Assembly (NCBI GenBank): GCA_001771535.1
Contig: MEUB01000033.1
Location: 1-49,592 of the forward strand
From: a candidate division WOR-1 bacterium RIFOXYB2_FULL_37_13
Lineage (GTDB): Bacteria > Margulisbacteria > WOR-1 > XYC2-FULL-46-14 > XYC2-FULL-37-10
Reading direction: 5' to 3'
Length of the DNA stretch: 49,592 bases
The notes beneath the pieces were generated by a model. It saw nothing but the letters and a program-made list of their open reading frames with translations, was not told the DNA's origin and ran no database searches. Position 1 is the stretch's first letter. Every line of letters begins with the position of its first letter. The translations under genes were made by a program, and so were the position numbers. Below, one piece after another: positions 9,439 to 17,585 of the stretch.

Positions 9439-10159
9439 AATTAAAAATATCAATAAAAATTTTGGCAGATTAGAAGTATTAAAAGGCATTTCTTTTGAAA
9501 TAAAAAGAGGGGAGAGTTTGGGGCTTCTTGGGGAATCGGGGGCAGGAAAATCGACACTGGCAAGGATTATTTTGGGGCTTATTCCAAAAGATTCCGGCGA
9601 TATTTTTTTAAATGGCCAACCTGTTGATTATTCAATCCGTGACATTAGAAAAATTTTTCAAATAATATTCCAAGACCCTTATACATCGCTCAACCCTAAA
9701 ATTAAGATTGGAGAAGCGATAGGAGAGCCGATTCTAATACATAAAATCCTGCCAAAAAATAAAATCAGACAAAAAGTTGAGGAGCTTTTATCTTTGGTTA
9801 GGCTTTCAAAGGAGCATTATAATCGGTATCCTCATGAATTATCCGGAGGAGAGAGGCAAAGGGTTGGAATTGCAAGAGCCTTGTCAGTTGGTCCAAGTTT
9901 TTTGATATTAGATGAACCTGTTTCATCGCTTGATTTAAGCGTTCAGATTGAGCTTTTAGATTTGCTTAAGAGGTTAAAAGATGAGCTAGGATTAACTTAT
10001 CTTCTCATTGCTCATGATTTGGCAGTTATAAAATATATTTGTGATAGAGTAATTGTTATAGAAAAAGGGGAAATTGTTGAGGATGATAAAGTTGACAAAG
10101 TCTTGACTAGTCCATCAGATGCTTATACAAAGAAACTGATTGAAGCTGGTTTGGGTTGA
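9431..10159 (+). CDS. Peptide/nickel-type ABC transporter ATP-binding protein (DppF/OppF-like)
   Basis: A 242-residue ABC ATPase with Walker A GESGAGKST, Q-loop IFQDPYTSLNPK, signature LSGGERQRV, Walker B FLILDEPVSSLD and H-loop LIAHDL. The sequence pairs with the upstream ATPase as the second nucleotide-binding subunit of a Dpp/Opp-like importer. The 8-bp overlap with the upstream gene supports co-expression at equal level. The C-terminal TSPSDAYTKKLIEA matches the Opp family tail. The membrane subunits and binding protein must be elsewhere in the genome, so the substrate (peptide, nickel, other) cannot be inferred. Confidence 0.85.
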   Translation: MLKIKNINKNFGRLEVLKGISFEIKRGESLGLLGESGAGKSTLARIILGLIPKDSGDIFLNGQPVDYSIRDIRKIFQIIFQDPYTSLNPKIKIGEAIGEPILIHKILPKNKIRQKVEELLSLVRLSKEHYNRYPHELSGGERQRVGIARALSVGPSFLILDEPVSSLDLSVQIELLDLLKRLKDELGLTYLLIAHDLAVIKYICDRVIVIEKGEIVEDDKVDKVLTSPSDAYTKKLIEAGLG

Positions 10160-10163
10160 TTTT

Positions 10164-10904
10164 TTACAAAACAAACGGATGTGTCGCGGAAAATATTATT
10201 CCATTTGCTGAAGGTGTGCCGTCTCCAATTCTTATTGACTGATAGCCAATAGAAAGCTCTGTCTTTCCTCCAAATCCAAAATCTGCGAGAATTCCTCCGT
10301 AAACCTGCCCGCCTAAATTACCTGATTTTCCATCTCTTCCTGCTAAATTGTAATTTAATCCAAACCCAATAAACGGATCCATCCCGGAGAAAGAACCTTC
10401 TTTTAAATATATAACCGCATCGGCATACAACGGAATTGCGTTTATAGGCTGGTCATCTGTTCCGTTTCCCATTAAATACCCCACCCCTATTTTGTATTCA
10501 ACAGCATCTTCTGCCAAGCCTATTTTTGATCCTATGAGCCATGGGTCAGCAAAAATAAAGTCTCCTCTAGCTGACAAAGCTCCGAGAAGCCCCTGCTGTC
10601 CTTTTAAATTAAATAAATATGATCCGCCGTATGCAGCGTTTAGCCCTAAACCTAAAAGCCCTTTTGTTGTTTCTGCTTTAACTTTGTATTCTTCAGTTGG
10701 AGGTTCGGGGGGCGCAGATAGTTCGGGAAGAATTCCTTCTTCGCTTGAGGTCTCAGGCGGTTCAATAGGAGCTATTTCAGGTTGGATAACTTTTTTAATT
10801 GTTTTTTTGACTATCTTGCTTTGGGCGAAAGTCAGATTGCTTGTGAAAAATATGAAGGTTAAAACCAGAATTAAAACGGTACAAACTTTATTTATTTTAC
10901 TCAT
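10164..10904 (-). CDS. Secreted small outer-membrane-like (beta-barrel) protein
   Basis: A 246-residue protein with a clear signal peptide (hydrophobic stretch about residues 9-24, cleavage near TFAQS). A proline/glutamate-rich linker (about residues 42-72) is followed by ~170 residues rich in glycine and alternating hydrophobic/polar residues (GLLGLGLNAAYGG, GSKIGLAEDAVEYKIGVGYL, FIGFGLNYNL, GFGGKTELSIGYQSIRIG), ending in THPFVL. This is the look of an eight-stranded outer-membrane barrel, although the last residue is leucine rather than the usual aromatic. No catalytic motif is seen. Convergent with the ABC operon, 4 bp apart. Confidence 0.6.
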   Translation of the reverse strand: MSKINKVCTVLILVLTFIFFTSNLTFAQSKIVKKTIKKVIQPEIAPIEPPETSSEEGILPELSAPPEPPTEEYKVKAETTKGLLGLGLNAAYGGSYLFNLKGQQGLLGALSARGDFIFADPWLIGSKIGLAEDAVEYKIGVGYLMGNGTDDQPINAIPLYADAVIYLKEGSFSGMDPFIGFGLNYNLAGRDGKSGNLGGQVYGGILADFGFGGKTELSIGYQSIRIGDGTPSANGIIFSATHPFVL

Positions 10905-10982
10905 GGCAATAAAACTGACTCCTTTTTATCCATTTGATATAATGGCTTTACAGTTGTAAGAATATCAAAAATCTTGAAATTG

Positions 10983-12098
10983 TCAATAACCACGAGTAGT
11001 AAGCCAATTTATTATATGATCTGCTATTTTTTCCGGATGTGTCAACATGCTGTCATGCGGAGCTCCCGGGATAATTTCATTTGAAACAAGCGACCCTAAC
11101 TTTGTCAGCAAATGGCCAACATCTTTTCCTGCTTTCATGGGAATTAAGCGGTCTTCTTCTCCCATCATATTTAGTACAGGAAGGGCTTGAATGTTAACTT
11201 TAAAATTAAAAGCAAGCGGAGGGATTAATCTAAATGGAGTAACAGACATTAGAAGATTAAGCCCCGAAAAAAAAGATTCTTTTTGATATCCTTCATAAAA
11301 ATATTCAAGGTCTCTTTTTGTAAAACCATCATAAAATTCCCCGTTAAAAAAAGCGTGAAAGGCTCCTTTTCTGGAAAAACCAAATGGATAGTGGGAAACA
11401 AGTTTGTCAATATTTGAGCCAAAACATCTTATCACAGGACGAGTAAGCCTTAACGGTGTTTCAATGTTTAATGTTGTGCTTAATAATATTGCGCCTTTTA
11501 CATTGGCCGGCAAAAATTGATCTAAAATAGTTATTCCTCTTAAAGAAGTGCAGCCTCCCATGCTGTGTCCAAAAGCAAAAACAGCTTTATCTTGGAACAA
11601 TCGTGCGAGTTCGATTAGTTTTTTTCCATTATTGATGGAATAATCTTCTATGCCGAATTTTGTAAATTCTTTTCTTCTTAAAGGGGTAGATCCATGATGT
11701 CCTGGCAGCGAATGGCATACGCAGGTTATTCCTCTTTTGGCCAACAACATGGCTAGCTTATGAAAATGTACGGGAGAATGTCCCATCCCGTGTGTTATAA
11801 GGACAACAATCTTTTTATCATTGTCAGGAGATGGAACATAAAATAAGGCATTGGAACCGTCTGTTTCCAGTCTTTTTTCTTGAATGGTTATTTTTTCTGT
11901 TGTAACCAGCTTGGAAGCGCTAAGATTTAAAGAGGATAAATGACGGGTTATGTCAGTACGAGTTAATATGAAATCACGGAGAGAAGTTTGATTTTTTGGG
12001 AATTCCTTGGTTTTTATTCTTGGCAATTTGCCAAGTTCAATTAGTTGGACAATATGGCGAGCGCTTAATGCTCCTGAGAAAAAAGTTGTTAAGCTCAT
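10983..12098 (-). CDS. Alpha/beta hydrolase (lysophospholipase/esterase-like)
   Basis: A 371-residue alpha/beta hydrolase. The nucleophile elbow is GHSMGG, the acid is in MGEEDRLIP, and the catalytic histidine in GAPHDSML. The oxyanion region reads LITHGMGHSPVHF and the strand before the elbow VFAFGHS. About 90 N-terminal residues precede the hydrolase core without recognisable family features. No signal peptide is visible, so it is probably cytoplasmic or membrane-associated through the N-terminal segment. It overlaps the upstream hydrolase gene by 4 bp (ATGA) and is translationally coupled to it. Substrate unknown. Confidence 0.72.
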   Translation of the reverse strand: MSLTTFFSGALSARHIVQLIELGKLPRIKTKEFPKNQTSLRDFILTRTDITRHLSSLNLSASKLVTTEKITIQEKRLETDGSNALFYVPSPDNDKKIVVLITHGMGHSPVHFHKLAMLLAKRGITCVCHSLPGHHGSTPLRRKEFTKFGIEDYSINNGKKLIELARLFQDKAVFAFGHSMGGCTSLRGITILDQFLPANVKGAILLSTTLNIETPLRLTRPVIRCFGSNIDKLVSHYPFGFSRKGAFHAFFNGEFYDGFTKRDLEYFYEGYQKESFFSGLNLLMSVTPFRLIPPLAFNFKVNIQALPVLNMMGEEDRLIPMKAGKDVGHLLTKLGSLVSNEIIPGAPHDSMLTHPEKIADHIINWLTTRGY

Positions 12099-13057
12099 TT
12101 TTGTTTTGTCCTTTTTTGTTCAATTAAAAAATCTAAAAATCCTACTGTGAAAGTTGCTGCTTCTTTGGGTTTTGTAACAGCATATTCATGTCCCCCTTCT
12201 ACTGTTTTGAGAAAACAAGGTTGTTGTTTTTTGTCGCAAAAACTTATTATATCTCCGCCTGTTCCTGCTGAAACCACATTGTCTTGATCTGCTTCAAAAA
12301 CATATACCAATTTACCAAAGAACCCTTCAGATCTTTTGTATTTGAGCACTGCCCCAATACAGCCAATCACAACATTTAAAGGTTCTGACTGTAAATTGAA
12401 CCCCACAGGAGGAAGCCCCCCATTAAAAAACATATTTGAAATTTGTCTATCTGTTGCCTTTACTTCTTTTGATGGAAGTTTTGGTATTTGAGAGACAAAG
12501 AAACCTGCCATTATTGCCCCCGCCCTAAATTTGGGGCCTGCCGGTTGTTGTAATAGTACCCCTGCTATATTAGTATCAAAAAGATCCGTATTGTTTTTAT
12601 GTAAATCGGCGAGTGCTTCTTTGGCGACTAAGCTTCCCATGCTGTGAGCAACTATTACCCATTTACGCGTTGGATCTGATCTTATTATTTCCGCGATATT
12701 TTCTGCTGTTGCCGTTGCGTAATCATATAAAGAAATATCTTTAAAAGCTTTTTTTGAAATCTTTGGTGCCCCTTCATGCCCAGGATAGGGGATTGCAACT
12801 ACCTTTGCTCCATCTTCAGCAATTGAGGTGAAATAGTCGTTATAGTTGCGTACGTTATGCCAAGCCCCCCCTAAAAAAATTATTCCGTAATTGGGATATG
12901 TATCATTTTGCGGAGAATAAGTTGTTATTGAATAGTTATAGGAATTATTATTTGTTTCAACCTTTATATTCCCATTTGCGGGTGCAGTTAAGTTGTTTTT
13001 TTTATCTTCGGTCGGAGCAACATAAAAAAATCTGTTTGTAACTGATAAATTGTCCAT
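12095..13057 (-). CDS. Alpha/beta hydrolase (second of a coupled pair)
   Basis: A 320-residue alpha/beta hydrolase with elbow AHSMGS, acid in FEADQDNVVS and histidine in EGGHEYAV. The oxyanion stretch is IIFLGGAWHNVRNY. The N-terminal ~55 residues are asparagine-rich and probably unstructured or a separate small strand domain. It heads a two-gene operon with the other hydrolase (4-bp overlap). The two proteins are clearly different in sequence, so they are not a recent duplication; a two-step deacylation or a heteromer is possible but unproven. The region upstream has only an AT-rich TAAAAT-like box 5 nt before the ATG and no Shine-Dalgarno site. Confidence 0.7.
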   Translation of the reverse strand: MDNLSVTNRFFYVAPTEDKKNNLTAPANGNIKVETNNNSYNYSITTYSPQNDTYPNYGIIFLGGAWHNVRNYNDYFTSIAEDGAKVVAIPYPGHEGAPKISKKAFKDISLYDYATATAENIAEIIRSDPTRKWVIVAHSMGSLVAKEALADLHKNNTDLFDTNIAGVLLQQPAGPKFRAGAIMAGFFVSQIPKLPSKEVKATDRQISNMFFNGGLPPVGFNLQSEPLNVVIGCIGAVLKYKRSEGFFGKLVYVFEADQDNVVSAGTGGDIISFCDKKQQPCFLKTVEGGHEYAVTKPKEAATFTVGFLDFLIEQKRTKQK

Positions 13058-13161
13058 ATTTTATTTTATCGTGAGCTTTTGCAGGTAATTTCATTTTTTA
13101 TTATAAGAGCTTCTAAAATAGATCTAAAGATTTTCAATATTATGAATGAGGTGGTTCATCC

Positions 13162-15171
13162 TTATAACATATTTACAGGATCAACATCTACCGAAACGCG
13201 CATATCTACTGGTATAATTATTTTAACTAAAGATTCTTTTACTGCAGTTTGCAAGGTAGCAATATTTTTTCCCTTAAGCAATATCTGCCATCTAAAATTG
13301 CCACGGATTTTTTCTATTGTTGCTTTTGCCGGACCGAGAATTTTACAATCTGCTGACAAAGTGAGTCTTTTTTCTAAAAATGTTTTTATATCACTAGAAA
13401 TTTTTATGATTTTTTCTTCTTCTTTCCCTTGAATAATTATATTTATCAAACTTGCAAAAGGAGGATAGGATAGAGACTCTCTTATTTGAATCTCTTCTTC
13501 ATAAAAGCTTTTATAGTCACAAGCCGCGGCATATTTTATAGCATAATGGTCGGGGTTTAATGTTTGAATTATAACTCTTCCTGGCAGGTTGTGTCTTCCT
13601 GCCCGCCCTGCGACCTGTGTCAATTGTTGAAAAGTTCTTTCCGAAGATCTAAAGTCAGGAATATACAGCATTGAATCGGCAGAGACTACCCCGACCAGTG
13701 TTACCTCTGCCAAATCAAGCCCCTTTGTCACCATTTGTGTGCCAATCAGGACATTTGCCTCTCCATGTGTAAACGCGGCAAATAACTTTTCATGCGATCC
13801 TTTTTTTGTAACGGAGTCTTTGTCAATTCTAATGATTTTAGCCTTGTGAAAAATTTCACCAACCTCCTCTTCAATCCTTTGTGTCCCACTTCCCAAAAAT
13901 GCCAGAGAGGTGCTTTGGCAGTTTGGGCAGATAATATTTATTCCGGCAGTAAAACCACAATAGCTGCAAATCAGTTTATTATCTTTAAAATGATAAGTAA
14001 GTGAGGTCGCGCAGTTTGGACACTTCACAGTATTTCCGCACTTCCTGCATGTTTGAAAAGTAAAAAAGCCTCTCCTGTTTATAAAAAGGATGATTTTTTC
14101 GTTTTTTTCCAGGGTTTCTTTTATTGCTTGTCTTAGTAATGGAGACAAAAGCTTTCTTTTTTCATTTTTCATGTCAACTATTTCTATGTAGGAAGGTCGG
14201 GGCTCAAAATGTAGCTCTACGAGTTTTATCTTTCCTGTTTTTGCTTTATAGTAAGTCTCAACGGAAGGGGCCGCCGATCCAAAAATTGCAACAACCCCAA
14301 ACTTTTCCGACATATATTCTGCCGCTTTCCTTGCGTCATATCGTGGATTTTGCTCCTGCTTGTATGCAGGTTCTTGTTCTTCATCCAATATTAAAACTTT
14401 CAGATTTTTTACCGGTGCAAAAAGGGCTACGCGGGTTCCCAAAACTATTTTTGATTCTCCTGTTGAGATTTTTCTCCATTCTTCAAAATACTCCTTATCT
14501 TTTAGTCCGCTGTGGAGTTCCGAAATTAAACTCCCAAATCTTTCCTTAAATCTTTTAACTATTTGTGATGTTAACCCGATTTCAGGGACTAATATGATTG
14601 CCCCTTTATTTCTCGCAATTGCCTCTTCTACGACTTTTAAATAAACTTCTGTCTTGCCGGAACCTGCAATTCCATGGAGCAGAAACCGATCTCCGTTTTG
14701 TTGATCTAATGACGGGAGAATCTGGTTGAGGGCATTTTGTTGGTGGGTGGTCGATATTGGGGCGCAAAAGGTTACTTCCCCCGTGGGGACGCGATTAATC
14801 GCGTCCCTCCCATCCCTCCCATCCACCGCAAACCTTTTTCTGCCTTCTTTTTTCTTGATGCTGGGAGGAAGCAGGGCTCTAAATGCGGACATAAAGAAAC
14901 ATTGGTAATATTCTGACATCCATTTTACTAATTTCAACCCTTGACTTGTAAATACTGGGTCTTTTGAAATGATTTGCAAAATGGGCTTTGTCTTTTCAAC
15001 TTCGCTTATTTGTGAAAAACCGACAACATATCCAACCCTTTTGCTGTTGCCAAAGGGAACCAAAACCTGATGGCCGATCGATAAAATTGCTTTTAACTCT
15101 TCGGGAATTTCATAATGGAATATCTTATTAAGCTTAGGCGGCGCTTTTGCGAGGATAATTTGAGCAAACAT
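13162..15171 (-). CDS. priA: Primosomal protein N' (replication restart helicase PriA)
   Basis: 669 residues. The N-terminal 3'-DNA-binding domain is followed by a helicase with Walker A HGIAGSGKTEVY and motif VI QVAGRAGR, and the PriA zinc region with paired cysteines (CRKCG, CPNC, CSYCG, CPNC). Two oddities: motif II reads DEEQ-EPAYKQ where PriA normally has DEEH; and a short insertion around residues 116-135 (GRDGRDAINRVPTGE) is encoded by a 22-bp perfect palindrome plus a 9-bp tandem repeat. The insertion sits in the linker between the DNA-binding and helicase domains and keeps the frame. It follows coaBC but has its own promoter box 6 nt before the ATG and no ribosome binding site. Confidence 0.93.
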   Translation of the reverse strand: MFAQIILAKAPPKLNKIFHYEIPEELKAILSIGHQVLVPFGNSKRVGYVVGFSQISEVEKTKPILQIISKDPVFTSQGLKLVKWMSEYYQCFFMSAFRALLPPSIKKKEGRKRFAVDGRDGRDAINRVPTGEVTFCAPISTTHQQNALNQILPSLDQQNGDRFLLHGIAGSGKTEVYLKVVEEAIARNKGAIILVPEIGLTSQIVKRFKERFGSLISELHSGLKDKEYFEEWRKISTGESKIVLGTRVALFAPVKNLKVLILDEEQEPAYKQEQNPRYDARKAAEYMSEKFGVVAIFGSAAPSVETYYKAKTGKIKLVELHFEPRPSYIEIVDMKNEKRKLLSPLLRQAIKETLEKNEKIILFINRRGFFTFQTCRKCGNTVKCPNCATSLTYHFKDNKLICSYCGFTAGINIICPNCQSTSLAFLGSGTQRIEEEVGEIFHKAKIIRIDKDSVTKKGSHEKLFAAFTHGEANVLIGTQMVTKGLDLAEVTLVGVVSADSMLYIPDFRSSERTFQQLTQVAGRAGRHNLPGRVIIQTLNPDHYAIKYAAACDYKSFYEEEIQIRESLSYPPFASLINIIIQGKEEEKIIKISSDIKTFLEKRLTLSADCKILGPAKATIEKIRGNFRWQILLKGKNIATLQTAVKESLVKIIIPVDMRVSVDVDPVNML
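14786..14823. repeat. Palindromic repeat element inserted in frame in priA
   Basis: Positions 14786-14807 form a perfect 22-bp palindrome with core GCGATTAATCGC and GGGAC/GTCCC ends. It is followed by two tandem copies of CCTCCCATC (14806-14823). Its GC-rich ends contrast with the AT-rich surroundings. The product segment (RDAINRVPT) lies in an interdomain linker of PriA. The form resembles the small palindromic repeats that many bacterial genomes scatter between, and sometimes inside, genes. Confidence 0.7.
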
Positions 15172-15177
15172 GATTTT

Positions 15178-15186
15178 AGTATAACA
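15178..15186 (-). promoter_or_regulatory. Extended -10 box (TGTTATACT) for priA
   Basis: On the minus strand TATACT preceded by TGT ends 6 nt before the priA ATG. Transcription would start at about the A of the start codon, giving a leaderless mRNA. No ribosome binding site lies upstream. It falls in the short gap after the coaBC stop. Confidence 0.6.
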
Positions 15187-15197
15187 TATTCATTTAA

Positions 15198-16397
15198 TCA
15201 GGAAATAAAGATTCTATCAAGTATCCTATGTGCCAAATCCTCTTTTTTAGCCTTGCAAAAATGTTCAATCCTGTCATTTTTGTCAACAATGCTTATTTCT
15301 GAATAATCGTCTCCAAATGCAGAAGGCTCATTTGCTACAATCATGTCAAGATTCTTCTTTATGAGCTTTTCTTTCGCGTTTTCTATTAAATTATCGCTTT
15401 CTAAAGCAAAACCGACTAGATATGTCCCATTTTTGCTCTTGCCAAGCTCTTCTAAAATATCTTTTGTCTTTTTAAGGTCAAGGGAAAATTCATCTTCATC
15501 CTTTTTTAATTTTTGAAAAAATTGTATCTTTGGCTGGTAATCAGCAACCGCTGCTGCCATTATAATTACATTGTTGTCATGCCTATGCTTCATTACCTCT
15601 TCATACATTGCCTGGCTTGAATCCGCATAGATTAAAGTCGTATTCAGCGGAGCTGTTTGGTTTGAATTTGCGGATATCAGGACAACCTGCGCTCCTCGAT
15701 CTGCAGCTGCCTTTGCTATGGCATAACCCATTTTTCCTGAAGATCTGTTGCCTATAAATCTTACAGGATCAATTGATTCCTGTGTTCCGCCAGCTGTTAC
15801 CAAAATCTTTTTACCCACAAGATCCTTTTTATCGTCTTTTTGTTTTTCTTTTTTAGTTAAAAATTCAACCGCTCTTTCCACGATCGTTTTTGGTTCAGAC
15901 ATCCTTCCTGATCCTTCATCTCCACAAGCAAGAAGCCCGACTTCTGGTTCGCAAAAGTTAAATCCGACAGTTTTTAATTTTGAACAATTCTCTTCTACAA
16001 TCGGATTCTCCCACATCTTTGTATTCATTGCGGGGGCTATTATTTTGGGGCAGACAGAGGACATAATTATTGTTGTCAAAGCGTCATCAGCCATTCCTTG
16101 AGCCAATTTGCCTATAATATTTGCTGTTGCCGGAGCAACTATTATCAAGTCAGCCTTTTGGGAAAGTGAAATATGAGGAACCGCTGAATTAGCGAGCTCT
16201 TCGCCAAACAAAGTTGTAATTACGGGATTTTTTGAAATAGTCCTGAAAGTAAGAGGAGAAACAAATTCCTTTGCCGCGTTTGTCATTACAACCCATACAT
16301 TCGCACCCAGCTTGTTTAATCTGGAAACTATATCTGCTGTTTTATAGGCTGATATTCCGCCGGTTACGCCGACGATGACAGTCTTTCCTTTAAGCAC
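15198..16397 (-). CDS. coaBC: Bifunctional phosphopantothenoylcysteine decarboxylase / phosphopantothenate-cysteine ligase
   Basis: 399 residues, two domains, catalysing the second and third steps of coenzyme A synthesis. CoaC part (1-~185): GVTGGISAYK at the N-terminus, active-site histidine in AVPHISLSQ, PAMNTKMW (PXMNXXMW motif) and the flap cysteine in LACGDEGSGRM. CoaB part (~195-399): VTAGGTQESIDPVRFIGNRS and SSGKMGYAIA for nucleotide binding, then the lysine-rich KLKKDED stretch and GFALES. It lies in the conserved gmk-rpoZ-coaBC-priA order and starts 15 bp after rpoZ ends. With panC about 8 kb away, both pantothenate and CoA synthesis genes fall in this window. Confidence 0.95.
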   Translation of the reverse strand: MLKGKTVIVGVTGGISAYKTADIVSRLNKLGANVWVVMTNAAKEFVSPLTFRTISKNPVITTLFGEELANSAVPHISLSQKADLIIVAPATANIIGKLAQGMADDALTTIIMSSVCPKIIAPAMNTKMWENPIVEENCSKLKTVGFNFCEPEVGLLACGDEGSGRMSEPKTIVERAVEFLTKKEKQKDDKKDLVGKKILVTAGGTQESIDPVRFIGNRSSGKMGYAIAKAAADRGAQVVLISANSNQTAPLNTTLIYADSSQAMYEEVMKHRHDNNVIIMAAAVADYQPKIQFFQKLKKDEDEFSLDLKKTKDILEELGKSKNGTYLVGFALESDNLIENAKEKLIKKNLDMIVANEPSAFGDDYSEISIVDKNDRIEHFCKAKKEDLAHRILDRIFIS

Positions 16398-16412
16398 GGG
16401 AGTAAAACCTTC

Positions 16413-16739
16413 TTATTTTTTCTTTTCTTTGTGTTCTTTTGTTGCAGACTTTTTGCCTGTTTTTGCCAACCTTGAAACAACTGCCGGCTCTTCTTCTGTT
16501 ACAACTTTAACTTCTACAGGTTTTTTTGATTCAGCTGTAACAAATTTTATGCGAATTTTGCCGCGAGCGATTTCTTTTATTGCAGTGATTATAGGGTTTG
16601 TAGGATCAAAATCATTGACGTATGGAAGAGACCCTTCTGTTATCTGTTTTGCCCTTCCTGCTACCGCGTTGCTTAATAAAAATTTGTTTTTTGCCTGCTT
16701 TAATAACATATCTACAGTTTCTTTAGTTTCTTTTGTCAA
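16413..16739 (-). CDS. rpoZ: DNA-directed RNA polymerase omega subunit
   Basis: 108 residues. The omega core is visible: NKFLLSNAVAGRAKQI at the first helices and a following segment PTNPIITAIKEIARGKI. The C-terminal ~45 residues form a charged lysine/glutamate tail (ending KEHKEKKK), common in omega proteins. It lies between gmk and coaBC, the usual neighbourhood. Omega helps assemble RNA polymerase by chaperoning the beta-prime subunit. A 64-bp gap separates it from gmk, without a visible terminator. Confidence 0.88.
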   Translation of the reverse strand: MTKETKETVDMLLKQAKNKFLLSNAVAGRAKQITEGSLPYVNDFDPTNPIITAIKEIARGKIRIKFVTAESKKPVEVKVVTEEEPAVVSRLAKTGKKSATKEHKEKKK

Positions 16740-16803
16740 TTTAATAACACCCTCTTTTTTATTTAAAATTCACTCACTCAAAACTCTACTTTCAACTTTC
16801 TAA

Positions 16804-17415
16804 TTAGTTGAGCAATGCCTTTTCTTTCTCAACATTAATTATAGCCCTAATCTTCTGAGCCGCGGAATCGACCTTGTCATTAACTACAATGTAGTCATAT
16901 TTTTCCATTACCTGCAATTCTGCTATTGCCGCGCGCAGGCGGTAATTAACAGCTTCTACCTTTTCGGTCTTTCTTCGCTTTAATCTGAAAGCTAAAATGT
17001 CGACAGATGGCGGGATCAGGAAAATAAATACCGCGGAACATTTTAGTTGATTGATATTTATCTTTTCTTTGATTTTGGAAGCGCCCTGAACGTCCACCTC
17101 TACGACAACTATATTGTTTTTTTCTATTTCTTCTTCTATGTACTTAATCGGTGTGCCATAATAATACTTATGAACTTGAGCCCATTCTAGAAATGAATTG
17201 TTTTTTACCTGTTCAAAAAAATCTTTTTCCGTTAGAAAATGGTAGTCTAATTTGTTTTTTTCCATAGGTCTTGGTGGTCTTGTGGTTGCAGAGATAGACA
17301 TTTTCAACTCAGGAAACACCTCAAGCAAACGCCTAACTACCGTAGATTTGCCAACTCCGGATGGTCCGGATATAACAACCAGAAAACCGCATCGAGTTTT
17401 TCTTCTCTTGGGCAT
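16804..17415 (-). CDS. gmk: Guanylate kinase
   Basis: 203 residues, the usual length. P-loop GPSGVGKST, GMP-binding SATTRPPRPME and YHFLTEKDF, followed by FLEWAQVHKYYYGTP and VDVQGASKI. It phosphorylates GMP to GDP with ATP. It heads the gmk-rpoZ-coaBC cluster. Just upstream on the minus strand is a TGGTATAAT box 14 nt before the ATG, and no Shine-Dalgarno site, so the operon mRNA should carry a leader of only about 7 nt. Confidence 0.95.
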   Translation of the reverse strand: MPKRRKTRCGFLVVISGPSGVGKSTVVRRLLEVFPELKMSISATTRPPRPMEKNKLDYHFLTEKDFFEQVKNNSFLEWAQVHKYYYGTPIKYIEEEIEKNNIVVVEVDVQGASKIKEKININQLKCSAVFIFLIPPSVDILAFRLKRRKTEKVEAVNYRLRAAIAELQVMEKYDYIVVNDKVDSAAQKIRAIINVEKEKALLN

Positions 17416-17429
17416 AATACAGAGATGTA

Positions 17430-17438
17430 ATTATACCA
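17430..17438 (-). promoter_or_regulatory. Extended -10 box (TGGTATAAT) for the gmk operon
   Basis: Perfect TATAAT with TGG just before it on the minus strand, 14 nt from the gmk ATG. The intervening bases contain no ribosome binding site. Confidence 0.6.
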
Positions 17439-17585
17439 AAAAAAGTTGATTTTTGCAAATTTATTTTCTACTTTAAAATAAATGGAAACTTTAATGCAAG
17501 AAATTCGATTACTTAAGCGATTAGTAATTAAAGTATTTCACTGCTTTCAAATTGAGCATATTATAAAAAGTGAGGTTGTTTTAAG

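Noticed and set aside
13079-15306. Several plus-strand open frames opposite priA and coaBC
   Set aside because: They have no ribosome sites, no recognisable domains, and lie antisense to clearly conserved genes.
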